Positions 17,463 through 25,848 of a DNA stretch of 64,000 nt are shown here, one piece after another (positions within the stretch are counted from its first letter, which is position 1; each line of letters opens with the position of its first letter). The notes below the pieces were generated by a model. That model did not search any database. It was not told the DNA's origin and saw only the letters and a list, made by a program, of their open reading frames with translations. The DNA comes from Pseudarthrobacter sp. NIBRBAC000502772. GTDB taxonomy: Bacteria > Actinomycetota > Actinomycetes > Actinomycetales > Micrococcaceae. The position numbers and the translations under genes were made by a program. Where the stretch lies: the NCBI RefSeq assembly GCF_006517235.1, contig NZ_CP041188.1, forward strand, positions 310,001 through 374,000. The letters run 5' to 3'.

Positions 17463-19148
17463 GTGCAGACCTTCCCAGGAGTTGGCGTCAGCCCCGGCCG
17501 CATCATCGGAACCGTCCGGCAGATGCCCAAACCGATCAGCGAACCCCCTGCAGGTGAGCAGCTGGCCGGCGGTACGTCCGCCGAAGAAGCCACGGCCGGG
17601 CTCAAGGCAGCCTCTCAGTCCGTCCACGACGAACTTAAGGCCCGGGCCGCGCACGCCACCGGAGATGGCAAGGCCGTCCTGGAGGCCACGGCGCTGATGG
17701 CCAAGGACACCATGCTGATCAAGGGCGCGGCCAAGCTCATTGCCCGCGGCCTCTCGAGCGAACGCGCCATCTGGGAATCCGGTTCCTCCGTCGCGGAGAT
17801 GCTCCATAACCTTGGCGGCTACATGGCCGAACGCGCCACCGACGTCCTGGACGTCCGCGCCCGGATCGTGGCGGAACTCCGCGGCGTCCCTGCGCCCGGC
17901 ATCCCTACCTCCAGCACGCCCTTCATCCTGGTTGCCGAGGACCTGGCACCGGCCGACACCGCAACCCTGGACCCGAACAAGGTCCTGGCACTCGTAACAG
18001 CCGGCGGCGGCCCACAGTCCCACACCGCCATCATTGCGCGTTCGCTTGGCCTGCCGGCCGTCGTGGCTGCTATAGGGGTGGACGAACTCCCTGACGGCAC
18101 GGAAGTCTATGTTGACGGCGCCGCAGGCAGCATCACCGCCGATCCCGATGCCTCGCTGCGTGCCGCAGCGGATGCGTGGGCGGCCACGGCTTCCCTGCTG
18201 GCCGAGTTCAGTGGCACGGGCACGACGGCGGACGGCCACCTGGTGCCGCTCCTCGCCAACGTGGGCGGCGGCAAGGACGCCGAGGCGGCAGCCAAGCTGG
18301 GCGCCCAGGGCGTGGGCCTTTTCCGCACCGAATTCTGCTTCCTGGAACGCGATACCGAACCCTCCGTGGAAGAGCAGGCAGCCGCGTACAAGAGCGTGTT
18401 TGATGCGTTCCCGGGCAAAAAAGTGGTTCTGCGTACGCTCGACGCCGGCGCCGACAAGCCGCTTCCGTTCCTGACCGACTCCACGGAGCCCAACCCCGCC
18501 CTGGGCGTCCGCGGCTACCGCACGGACTTCACCACACCGGGCGTGCTGGACCGCCAGCTGGAAGCCATTGCCCTGGCCGAGAAGCAGTCCGAAGCGGACG
18601 TGTGGGTCATGGCCCCAATGATCTCGACGGCGGAAGAGGCGGCCCGCTTCGCCTCTATGTGCGCCGACGCCGGCATCAAGACGCCCGGCGTGATGGTTGA
18701 AGTCCCCTCCGCCGCACTCACCGCCGAGGCCATCCTGCGCGAGGTGGGCTTCGCGAGCCTGGGCACCAACGACCTCACCCAGTACGCCATGGCGGCCGAC
18801 CGCCAGCTGGGCCCCCTGGCAAACCTCAACACCCCGTGGCAGCCTGCCGTGCTGCGCCTGGTGGGTTTGACCGTGGAAGGCTCCCGCGCGGAAGGCCACA
18901 ACAAGCCCGTGGGCGTCTGCGGTGAGGCGGCCGCTGACCCGGCCCTCGCCGTCGTGCTTACAGGGCTGGGCGTCAACACGCTGTCCATGACCGCGCGGTC
19001 CCTGGCCGCCGTGGCCGCGGTGCTGAAGACCGTCACGCTGGCCGAGGCGCAGCAGTTGGCCAAGCTGGCCCTGTCCGCGCCCAGCGCCACCGAAGCCAAG
19101 GCCTGGGTGCGGGAAAAACTGCCCGTCCTCGAAGAACTCGGCCTCTGA
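17463..19148 (+). CDS. ptsI: phosphoenolpyruvate-protein phosphotransferase (PTS enzyme I)
   Basis: 561 residues. It takes phosphate from PEP and passes it to HPr, the first step for all PTS sugars. The phospho-His is His187 in GGGPQSHTAIIARSLGLPA. Next come the swivelling-domain strand, then the PEP-binding barrel with GVGLFRTEFCFLERD, NPALGVRGYR and SLGTNDLTQYAMAADRQ, and CGEAAADPA near the end with the catalytic Cys. GTG start with GAGG six bases upstream. It is followed by ptsH 79 bases later. Confidence 0.96.
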   Translation: MQTFPGVGVSPGRIIGTVRQMPKPISEPPAGEQLAGGTSAEEATAGLKAASQSVHDELKARAAHATGDGKAVLEATALMAKDTMLIKGAAKLIARGLSSERAIWESGSSVAEMLHNLGGYMAERATDVLDVRARIVAELRGVPAPGIPTSSTPFILVAEDLAPADTATLDPNKVLALVTAGGGPQSHTAIIARSLGLPAVVAAIGVDELPDGTEVYVDGAAGSITADPDASLRAAADAWAATASLLAEFSGTGTTADGHLVPLLANVGGGKDAEAAAKLGAQGVGLFRTEFCFLERDTEPSVEEQAAAYKSVFDAFPGKKVVLRTLDAGADKPLPFLTDSTEPNPALGVRGYRTDFTTPGVLDRQLEAIALAEKQSEADVWVMAPMISTAEEAARFASMCADAGIKTPGVMVEVPSAALTAEAILREVGFASLGTNDLTQYAMAADRQLGPLANLNTPWQPAVLRLVGLTVEGSRAEGHNKPVGVCGEAAADPALAVVLTGLGVNTLSMTARSLAAVAAVLKTVTLAEAQQLAKLALSAPSATEAKAWVREKLPVLEELGL

Positions 19149-19227
19149 CCGGCCGGTTCGGACCAACCGCCCGCCTTCGACCCACCGCCCGCCGCTAGCC
19201 ACAAAGAAGCACCCACCAGGAGGAACA

Positions 19228-19506
19228 ATGCCCGAACGCATCGCCACCATCGCCAGCCGCTCCGGCCTGCACGCGCGCCCCGCCGCGCTGTTTGCGGAAG
19301 CCGCCGGAGACGTGGGAGTTGAGGTCACCATTGCCATGCAGGGCGACCCGGAGGACGACGCACTGGACGCTTCGAGCATCCTGTCGCTGATGACCTTGGG
19401 CGCCGCCAAGGGCGATGTTGTGGTGCTCCGGGCTGAAGGTGACGGCGCCGACGCGGCACTGGATTCGCTGGTCAAGCTCCTGGAAACGGACCTCGACGCC
19501 GAATAG
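19228..19506 (+). CDS. ptsH: PTS phosphocarrier protein HPr
   Basis: 92 residues. His15 in SGLHARPAALF is the phosphorylation site. The ASSILSLMTLGA segment (48-59) corresponds to the regulatory-Ser region of HPr, here with Ser49-Ser50. HPr relays phosphate from enzyme I to EIIA domains such as MtlA. A strong AGGAGG precedes the ATG. It lies 79 bases after ptsI on the same strand, the general PTS operon. Whether HPr kinase acts here is unknown. Confidence 0.95.
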   Translation: MPERIATIASRSGLHARPAALFAEAAGDVGVEVTIAMQGDPEDDALDASSILSLMTLGAAKGDVVVLRAEGDGADAALDSLVKLLETDLDAE

Positions 19507-19518
19507 CTTCTTCTTCGC

Positions 19519-19584
19519 CGTTTCGATGGTTCCCTGCCGGATCGACGCTCGCAAACATCTGGTGGGCAGGGAACCATCGAAACG
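19519..19584 (+). terminator. 20-bp-stem hairpin after ptsH
   Basis: CGTTTCGATGGTTCCCTGCC (19519-19538) is perfectly complementary to 19565-19584, with a 26-base loop. It lies just after the ptsH stop. The large loop and absence of a T-run leave open whether it is a terminator or a REP-like element. Confidence 0.5.
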
Positions 19585-19702
19585 GGCGACGGCCAGGGCC
19601 CTGGACACCGTCGGCGCCCTGGAACTCGACCCCGCGGCACGGCAGGCGCTTGCCTCCGAGCTGGCCAACGCCGACGAGCCCCGCCGCGGACTCCAAACGT
19701 GA
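19580..19702 (+). pseudogene. possible C-terminal gene remnant
   Basis: The frame ending in TGA at 19700-19702 encodes about 40 residues, with ALDTVGALELDPAARQALAS then ELANADEPRRG. The codon use and amphipathic pattern are gene-like, and it ends like the tail of a helical enzyme such as a polyprenyl synthase. No matching upstream part exists in the window; the sequence before it is the hairpin at 19519. It could equally be chance. Very tentative. Confidence 0.25.
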
Positions 19703-19741
19703 GATCTCGGCCCTGCGAGGACCCAATAACGCCGAGATCTC
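19701..19741. repeat. inverted repeat GAGATCTCGGC
   Basis: GAGATCTCGGC (19701-19711) and GCCGAGATCTC (19731-19741) form an 11-bp stem with a 19-base loop; each arm also contains AGATCT. Together with the hairpin at 19519 it occupies most of the 350-base gap 19507-19856, which has no clear intact gene. Confidence 0.55.
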
Positions 19742-19844
19742 GCCTCTGGAACGTGCCGGCCGTGGCTGGAGTGCGGTGCGGGCGTCGGATTCTGCTCCAT
19801 CATTCGCGCGTCCCGAAGCGGCTCGGCCGCGGAAGTGCTCGGGT

Positions 19845-19850
19845 TAGGCT
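19845..19850 (+). promoter_or_regulatory. -10 box for leaderless HTH gene
   Basis: TAGGCT followed by exactly six bases and ATG at 19857, with no Shine-Dalgarno. This is the TANNNT-N6-start pattern of leaderless actinobacterial transcripts. Confidence 0.45.
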
Positions 19851-19856
19851 TCTGGC

Positions 19857-20252
19857 ATGGCACTGATAGCTCCACGCGTCACGGCCGGCCTGCCCGCCGA
19901 CGACGCCCGGAACCTCGCGCGTTCCCTCCGGGACAGCAACGACATCACCGTGTTCGTGGACGGCACGGTCCACCGCCTGACGCCCCAGGCGAGGGACGCC
20001 GTCGTGGACCTGCTCGCTCGGCTGGGCCGCGGCGAAGCGGTGACCGTCAGCAGCGTGGAAGAAATGCTCACCACCTCCCAGGCGGCCGAACTCGCCGGGA
20101 TTTCCCACACGTACCTGCGCAACTTGACCGATCGCGGCGAGATCCCCGTGGAATACCGCGGCACGCACCGCCGGATCAGGCTGGCCGCCATCATGGCCTG
20201 GCTGGACCGGCAGAAGAAGCCTGACGGGCCAGAGCAGGCAGAGCAGGCCTAG
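19857..20252 (+). CDS. excisionase-family helix-turn-helix protein
   Basis: 131 residues. The C-terminal half contains a MerR/excisionase-type HTH: MLTTSQAAELAGISHTYLRN then LTDRGEIP and THRRIRLAAIMAWL. The N-terminal 60 residues (DITVFVDGTVHRLTPQARDAVVDLLARL) form a small alpha/beta part common in antitoxin-like members. Such proteins are often paired with a PIN-domain toxin, but none is next to it here. It is probably leaderless. It may be an orphan DNA-binding regulator. Confidence 0.85.
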   Translation: MALIAPRVTAGLPADDARNLARSLRDSNDITVFVDGTVHRLTPQARDAVVDLLARLGRGEAVTVSSVEEMLTTSQAAELAGISHTYLRNLTDRGEIPVEYRGTHRRIRLAAIMAWLDRQKKPDGPEQAEQA

Positions 20253-20327
20253 CCCCGTCGTGAGCTGGGTCAGGGGCGGACGGGTCCCGGGTGTTGAGTC
20301 CCGGGTGTTGGATCCCGGCGCGCGAGC

Positions 20328-21545
20328 CTAAATCCGCGGGCGCGCCGCCCAGCGCCGCATTTTCAGTGCCGCATGGAGTTCCAGCCGCGGCATCCCCTTC
20401 AGCGGGTCCACGCCCAGGAGCTGCCGGATGCGGCCCAGCCGGTTGTAGATGCTGCTGCGGTGCAGGTGGAGTTTGGTGGCCACGTCCTGGACTGAGCCGT
20501 CGTTGTCATAAATGAGCTCAAGTACGGGGAGAAGTTCATCGTTGCGGTCGTGGTCCTCCAGCATCCGCACATAAACGGACCCCGAGTCAGCCCAGGCACC
20601 GGCTCCCCCGCCCGCCGAGGCCAGCAGCTGGTACACCCCGGTGGCACGGCAGTCCACCAGTTCGCCCAGCTGGGGGTCCACAGCCGCCGCCTGCGCCGCC
20701 AGCCGGGACTGCCGGTATGCCTCGGCTAGCTCGCGTGGCTTGGCGAAACCCTCGCTGATGCCAAGGATGATGCGGTGCACCGGTCGGCCCGAACGTTTGG
20801 CCAGCTCCAGCTGGTAGTGGACCAGCACCTGGGCATGGTTGGCCCGGCCTACCGACTCACGGAACAGCACCACCGAATGGGTTTCCGTGCCGGCACTGAA
20901 CAGCGCCACGTCCACCCCCACCGTGGCCTGCAGGGCGGCTGAGCGGTGGATCAGCGTGGAAGCTATGGGATCCGGGCCGCCGGCCCAGCCATCGGCGTCG
21001 AGCACAGTGACCATCTGCCACGGCCCCTTGCCCTGGATTTCCTTCCAGCCCGCCACGGCGGCCACCGCGTTGGCCTCGCCGGAACAGGCGGCCAGGAACT
21101 CGCGTTCGCGGCCCCGCCGGAACTCGGACTCGGCGGTGTTGGAGTCCAGCAGCAGGCCGGAAAGCAGCTCGATCTCCGGGGTCACGAGCGGCAACTGGGA
21201 GAGGATCGCCTTCGGACTTTCCTCTGCCGAGTCCTGCTGCACCCAGAGGTAGCCGACGCGGAAACCGCGCACCATCAACGGGACACACACCCGGCCCAGC
21301 ATCCCCAGCTCCTGGTTGGCGGGAATCGCCACCGGGCGGACCGCCGTGGCGATGCCGTGGGAAAGCTGCCAGGCGCTGACATCGGCCGGGACCCGCTTGC
21401 TCAACAGGAAGTTCACCCGGACCCTGTCCGCGTGGGACTGGTTGGAGCTGTAAGCGAGCAGCAGTCCGTCCAGGTCCTCCAGCGACAGTCCCCGGCCAAG
21501 CTTCTGCGCCACCTGCTCCACCAGTTGTTCCACGTCCTGCTGCAT
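20328..21545 (-). CDS. PucR family transcriptional regulator (AdeR-like)
   Basis: 405 residues. The C-terminal PucR HTH (about 345-400) reads GSVQDVATKLHLHRSSIYNR, then LGRIRQLLGVDPLKG. A GGDEF-like CdaR middle domain and an N-terminal sensor region precede it. The gene is divergent from alanine dehydrogenase. In Bacillus the PucR protein AdeR activates ald, so the position suggests the same job here. The inducer is expected to be alanine, though this is inference. Confidence 0.9.
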   Translation of the reverse strand: MQQDVEQLVEQVAQKLGRGLSLEDLDGLLLAYSSNQSHADRVRVNFLLSKRVPADVSAWQLSHGIATAVRPVAIPANQELGMLGRVCVPLMVRGFRVGYLWVQQDSAEESPKAILSQLPLVTPEIELLSGLLLDSNTAESEFRRGREREFLAACSGEANAVAAVAGWKEIQGKGPWQMVTVLDADGWAGGPDPIASTLIHRSAALQATVGVDVALFSAGTETHSVVLFRESVGRANHAQVLVHYQLELAKRSGRPVHRIILGISEGFAKPRELAEAYRQSRLAAQAAAVDPQLGELVDCRATGVYQLLASAGGGAGAWADSGSVYVRMLEDHDRNDELLPVLELIYDNDGSVQDVATKLHLHRSSIYNRLGRIRQLLGVDPLKGMPRLELHAALKMRRWAARPRI

Positions 21546-21689
21546 GGGGTAACCCTACTGCTCCGGCAGGCATCCAGGCGAACGAACAGCAGGCGACACC
21601 TGACGCCCTGACGCTGAACATTTGTCGACCCACGAAAGCAGAAATTCCCGGAATCACGGGGAGCCTGCACGCCCCGAACCCTGCTTTCC

Positions 21690-21705
21690 TGTCAGTTGGG
21701 TCACA
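21690..21705. promoter_or_regulatory. CRP-like site upstream of ald
   Basis: TGTCAGTTGGGTCACA differs from TGTGA-N6-TCACA at one fixed base. Its centre is about 81 bases before the ald start, in the 233-base divergent promoter region shared with the PucR regulator. Confidence 0.35.
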
Positions 21706-21778
21706 ACCGGATTTATTCTGGAATCACAACTTCCCCCGCAATTTCGGGCCTACACGGCCTGAGAATATGGAGCCCCAA

Positions 21779-22897
21779 ATGATCATCGGTGTCCCCAAAG
21801 AGATCAAGAACAACGAATTCCGCGTCGCCATCACCGCTGCTGGCGTTCACGAGTTCCGGACCCACGGCCACACGGTCCTGGTAGAGCGCGGCGCAGGCTT
21901 GGGCTCAGGGATCACGGATGAGGAATACGCGATCGCCGGCGCCGAAATCGTTGCCGAGGCCGACGACGTCTGGGGCCGGGCCGACATGGTCATGAAGGTC
22001 AAGGAACCCATCAAGGCCGAGTACCACCGCTTCCGCAAGGGCATGATCCTCTTCACGTACCTCCACCTCGCCGCAGAGCCGGAACTCACGCAGGAACTCA
22101 TCAACTCCGGCGTCACCGCCATCGCCTACGAGACCGTGCAGGAAGGCCGCACGCTGCCGCTGCTGGCCCCCATGTCCGAGGTTGCCGGCCGGCTGTCCGT
22201 GCAGGTCGGCGCCACCTCCCTGATGGCACCCGCCGGCGGCAAAGGCGTCCTCCTGGGCGGCGTACCTGGTGTCCGCCCGGCGAAGGTGGTTGTCCTGGGC
22301 GCCGGCGTCGCCGGCACCAACGCCGCCGCCATGGCCCTGGGTCTGGGCGCCGACGTCACCATCCTGGACATCAACATCAACCGCCTCCGCGAGCTCGACG
22401 CCCAGTACCAGGGCAGGCTCAAGACGGTGGCGTCCAACAAGTACGAGATCGAAAAGTCAGTGGTGGACGCGGACCTGGTGATCGGTTCCGTCCTGATCCC
22501 CGGCGCCAAGGCCCCCAAGCTGGTCAGCAACGAACTCGTGGCCCGCATGAAGCCCGGCTCCGTGCTCGTGGATATCGCCGTGGACCAGGGCGGCTGCTTC
22601 GAGGACACCCACCCCACCACGCACCAGGAACCGACGTACAAGGTCCACAACACGATCTTCTACTGCGTGGCCAACATGCCGGGCGCCGTACCCAACACGT
22701 CCACCTACGCGCTGACCAACGTCACCCTGCGCTACGCCGTGGCCCTGGCCAACCTGGGCGTCCGGGCCGCCTTCGACCGCGACCCGGCCCTCGCCGCCGG
22801 CCTCAACATCGCCGCCGGCCACGTGGCACACCACTCCGTCTCCGAGGCGCACAACCTGCCCCTCGTGGCGGACTGGCACGAGCTGGTTTCCGCCTAG
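21779..22897 (+). CDS. ald: alanine dehydrogenase
   Basis: 372 residues, the normal Ald length. It interconverts alanine and pyruvate plus ammonia with NAD. It starts MIIGVPKEIKNNEFRVAI. Other family marks are KVKEPIKAEY (substrate Lys region), FTYLHLAAEP, the Rossmann motif VVLGAGVAGTNAA, and DIAVDQGGCFEDTHPTTHQ. The ATG at 21779 is chosen over the one at 21767 because GGAG sits six bases before it and the family begins with MIIGVPKE. The divergent PucR gene is the likely activator. Confidence 0.96.
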   Translation: MIIGVPKEIKNNEFRVAITAAGVHEFRTHGHTVLVERGAGLGSGITDEEYAIAGAEIVAEADDVWGRADMVMKVKEPIKAEYHRFRKGMILFTYLHLAAEPELTQELINSGVTAIAYETVQEGRTLPLLAPMSEVAGRLSVQVGATSLMAPAGGKGVLLGGVPGVRPAKVVVLGAGVAGTNAAAMALGLGADVTILDININRLRELDAQYQGRLKTVASNKYEIEKSVVDADLVIGSVLIPGAKAPKLVSNELVARMKPGSVLVDIAVDQGGCFEDTHPTTHQEPTYKVHNTIFYCVANMPGAVPNTSTYALTNVTLRYAVALANLGVRAAFDRDPALAAGLNIAAGHVAHHSVSEAHNLPLVADWHELVSA

Positions 22898-22915
22898 TCC
22901 TCTAGGTCGCCGCCT

Positions 22916-24448
22916 TCAGCCGCCGACCGCGCGGAGGGCGTTCACCTGGCCGTGGCCGTTGAACCCGTTGTAGCCGGCACCGCCCTGGCACACCTGGGGT
23001 GCACCGTTGTCCGTTGCAGGGAACGGGGCGTACACACTCATGTCAGCCGGGCAGTCCATCGTGTCGGCGGTGGTGTTGATCCGCGATGCCACGGTGCCCG
23101 GGTTGCTGACTCCGGTGCTGACCACCAGCGCCGCGACACCGGCAACGTGAGGTCCGGCCATCGATGTGCCTTGCAGGTAGCAGTACGTGGCACCCGAGTC
23201 CACCACCGGACGGGCGCACGGTGCAGCGGACGGCCACGCGGACAGCACGCGGCCGTTAGTGGCGGCCGCCGTCTGCTGCAGGATCGAGTCGCCGCCAGGC
23301 GCGATCACGCTGACGGCGCCCACACCGTAGCTGGAGTAGAACGACTTGATCAGCTTGTTGCCGTTGGCGCTCACGCCGATCACGCCGGGAACTTCCACCG
23401 GAACCACGGCGCAGGCGTTGGTGATGTCGCGCGTGAACGGGGTGGTGTTATCCGGGCTGGTGACATCCTGGGTGGGATGAGCCAGGTCGTCTGACTGGTT
23501 GCCTGCCGAGGCGACAACTGTGGTGCCGTTTTGCTGGGCAAACTTGATGGCCCGGCGCTCGGCTTCCCAGATGGCCCGCTGGGTGGGGTCATTCTTGCAG
23601 TTGAAGAGCCAGGGATCGGCAAAGTAGCTGTTGTTGGTGACCTGGATACCGTTCGATCCTGCCCACATGAAGGCGCAGACCACGGCTTCGGGGTAGAAGA
23701 ATCCGTCGTCATCGCCGGCCTTGATTCCGGCAATCTTCACGTTCGGCGCCACGCCCACCATGCCGATGCCGTTCTTCGCGGCGGCGATGGTTCCTGCCGT
23801 GTGCGTGCCGTGGCCGTTGTTGTCCATCCAGGCCGCCGGATCCGTGTTCGGGACGCCGCCAACGCAGGAAACGCTCCTGGAGAAATCAACGTTCGGGGCA
23901 AGGTCCGGGTGCGTGTGGTCCAGTCCGGTGTCGATGTCGCCCACCACCACCGAGGCGCTGCCGCCATTGATCGCCCGGGCGGCCGGGGCCTGGATCTGGT
24001 CCATATCCCATTGGAGTGCGGCCAGGTTGTCATCGCCGGGCGCCGGGGCGCCGGGTGCTATGGCCGCCACAGCCGCACCGGAGTTGTCGTCTTCGACAGC
24101 CACGGCGAAGCCTGCTGTGGAAGCGGCCCCCTGAACGGAAGAATCTGCCGCGCGCAGGGCCGCATCAAAGCCGCCGCGGTCCGACTTTACGATCGCCACA
24201 CCGATCTGCGGATAAGCCTGCACCACCGTGCCCCCGGCGGCCCGCACGGCCGCAAGCGAAGTGCGGGAAACGCCGTTGGCCTTGTACAGGACAATGTAGG
24301 TTTGGCTTCCGGCTTGGGCATTTGCCTGCATTACGGTTTTGGCAGGCTGCCCACTGGCCGACAACGCCGCAGGAGCCGCGGCGGTCGAAAGGCCAATGGC
24401 GAGGGCTAGTGCCCCGATTGGCGCCACAAGCTTGGTGAATCTTTGCAT
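22916..24448 (-). CDS. secreted S8 (subtilisin-like) serine protease
   Basis: 510 residues. A signal peptide of about 30 residues (KLVAPIGALALAIGL, AAPAALSA) is followed by an inhibitor-type prodomain (50-130). The catalytic domain has Asp173 in GDIDTGLDHTHPDL, His213 in NGHGTHTAGT, oxyanion Asn273 in VTNNSYF and Ser429 in QGTSMAGPHVAG, a complete triad. Several Cys (195, 284, 346, 411, 423) may form disulfides in the exported enzyme. It should degrade protein outside the cell, fitting with the peptide importer at 25849-31805. A CRP-like site lies about 155 bases upstream. Confidence 0.95.
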   Translation of the reverse strand: MQRFTKLVAPIGALALAIGLSTAAAPAALSASGQPAKTVMQANAQAGSQTYIVLYKANGVSRTSLAAVRAAGGTVVQAYPQIGVAIVKSDRGGFDAALRAADSSVQGAASTAGFAVAVEDDNSGAAVAAIAPGAPAPGDDNLAALQWDMDQIQAPAARAINGGSASVVVGDIDTGLDHTHPDLAPNVDFSRSVSCVGGVPNTDPAAWMDNNGHGTHTAGTIAAAKNGIGMVGVAPNVKIAGIKAGDDDGFFYPEAVVCAFMWAGSNGIQVTNNSYFADPWLFNCKNDPTQRAIWEAERRAIKFAQQNGTTVVASAGNQSDDLAHPTQDVTSPDNTTPFTRDITNACAVVPVEVPGVIGVSANGNKLIKSFYSSYGVGAVSVIAPGGDSILQQTAAATNGRVLSAWPSAAPCARPVVDSGATYCYLQGTSMAGPHVAGVAALVVSTGVSNPGTVASRINTTADTMDCPADMSVYAPFPATDNGAPQVCQGGAGYNGFNGHGQVNALRAVGG

Positions 24449-24597
24449 GGTGTTGCTCCAATTCCGCCGGCGGGCACCACGCGATCGCAGGTGCCGCTGG
24501 CAAGAGTCAATCGATCACGACCCTGACGGCTGTTTGCCTCGGATCCTTCCGGGCTACACCTGCCCAACAATTCGGTATCACCCGCAACAGAGACCTT

Positions 24598-24613
24598 AGT
24601 GACTCACATCACG
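24598..24613. promoter_or_regulatory. CRP/GlxR-like site upstream of protease
   Basis: AGTGACTCACATCACG contains GTGA-N6-TCAC. It lies about 155 bases before the protease start and just past the stop of the Gfo/Idh gene on the same strand, within the 170-base gap 24449-24618. Confidence 0.35.
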
Positions 24614-24618
24614 CAATT

Positions 24619-25689
24619 TCAATAGGCGGCGGTTCCGTAAGCCCGGGCTGATTCGATAATCTTCAGCACCTCGACGGCGTCTGCCGGGTCTACCGGGAGG
24701 GGCAGGTTGGAGGAGGCGCCGCCGTCGTCGATCTTGGCTGCCAGGAGCCGGTAGAACTCGGGGTAGGCACCTCGTTCCGTGGGCAGAGGATCGAGGTGGC
24801 CGTCGCGGCCCAGGGCTCCTGCCCATTCCGGCTCCTCAACGCCGTATTCAGTGTCCAGCGGGCTGCCGCCGGCAACGATGTACGGTTCCTGCGGGTCGAT
24901 CCCGTGCTTGGTGAACGCGCCAGTGGATCCGAGAATGCGGAAGCGCGGGCCCTGCTGGGCGCAAAGCATGTTCATGCTCAGGTGGCTGGTCACCCCGGAC
25001 TCGTGGTTGAGCACCAGGAAAACGTCATCGTCCACCTTCTCGTGCGGACGCCGCGCCTGCAGTTCCGCGTGGGCCACGGCGGCTGGACCGAAAAGCAAAA
25101 GCGTCTGGTCGATAAGGTGGGTGCCCAGGTCGAACAGCACGCCGCCGCCGTCCGCCGCCGTGGCGCTGGCTTTCCACGCCTTCGAGATGTCCGGGGACCA
25201 GCGCTCGAAGCTGGACTCAAAGCGGGTCACGCTGCCCAGCGCTTCGCCGGCCAGCAACTTCTGCACGGTCAGGAAATCGCCGTCCCAGCGCCGGTTCTGG
25301 AAAACCGACAGCACGCGGCCCAGCCGCTCCGCGAGGGCGATCAGCTCCTGCCCCTCGGCGCTGCTGACGGCGAACGGCTTGTCGACGACGACGTCGACCC
25401 CGGCCTCCAGGGCGGCCTTCGCCAGCGGAAAGTGAGTGGCCGGTGGGGTCCCCAGCACCACAAGATCAAGGTCACCGGCGAGCGCAAGGACAGCAACGCC
25501 GTCGGGCACTGTCTTGGCGCCGGGGTACCGCTGTGTCGCGGCAGCCTGCCGGCCGGCGTCGGACGTGGCGATAACGTCCAGCGAGTAGCGGGGATCCGCC
25601 GCGATGAGCGGCGCGTGGAAAACGCTCCCTGAGAGTCCATAGCCGACGACGGCGGTGCGGATAGTGCGTTCAGCTTCAGTCCCGGTCAT
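24619..25689 (-). CDS. Gfo/Idh/MocA family oxidoreductase
   Basis: 356 residues. The N-terminal Rossmann domain has VVGYGLSGSVFHAPLI (about 15-30), slightly off the usual GxGxxG. The family dinucleotide-binding motif is VVDKPFAVSSAEGQEL (about 118-133), with Lys of the EKP-type triad. FDLGTHLIDQTLLLFG in the C-terminal domain carries the usual GxHxxD catalytic pattern. Such enzymes oxidise or reduce sugars and inositols with NAD(P). The gene stands alone, so its substrate is unknown. Confidence 0.92.
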   Translation of the reverse strand: MTGTEAERTIRTAVVGYGLSGSVFHAPLIAADPRYSLDVIATSDAGRQAAATQRYPGAKTVPDGVAVLALAGDLDLVVLGTPPATHFPLAKAALEAGVDVVVDKPFAVSSAEGQELIALAERLGRVLSVFQNRRWDGDFLTVQKLLAGEALGSVTRFESSFERWSPDISKAWKASATAADGGGVLFDLGTHLIDQTLLLFGPAAVAHAELQARRPHEKVDDDVFLVLNHESGVTSHLSMNMLCAQQGPRFRILGSTGAFTKHGIDPQEPYIVAGGSPLDTEYGVEEPEWAGALGRDGHLDPLPTERGAYPEFYRLLAAKIDDGGASSNLPLPVDPADAVEVLKIIESARAYGTAAY

Positions 25690-25715
25690 AAGGGCTAGGC
25701 TACCGCGCCGGCACT

Positions 25716-25762
25716 TGTGAGAGAGCGATCCGGAAAAACCTGCGAAAGGTGAGAGCGCGTCC
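25716..25762. repeat. second GTGAGAGAGCG repeat copy
   Basis: GTGAGAGAGCG at 25717-25727 and GGTGAGAGCGCGTCC at about 25748-25762, separated by a CCGGAAAAACCTGCG stretch. It matches the right half of the element at 13149-13267 in motif and spacing. Confidence 0.6.
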
Positions 25763-25777
25763 GGGGGCGGGAACGAC

Positions 25778-25818
25778 GAAGGCCGGCACTTCCCGGTTTG
25801 CGGGTTGTGCCGGCCTTC
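25778..25818 (-). terminator. terminator of oligopeptide ABC operon
   Basis: GAAGGCCGGCAC (25778-25789) pairs perfectly with GTGCCGGCCTTC (25807-25818) around a 17-base loop, 31 bases past the stop of the binding-protein gene on the minus strand. No T-run. Confidence 0.7.
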
Positions 25819-25848
25819 GCCGCATAGCGCTGATTCAGTCAGGAAATG

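Noticed and set aside
17460-19640. Open frame of about 726 codons antisense to ptsI and ptsH
   Set aside because: Shadow of the PTS genes, with no conserved motif and no ribosome site.
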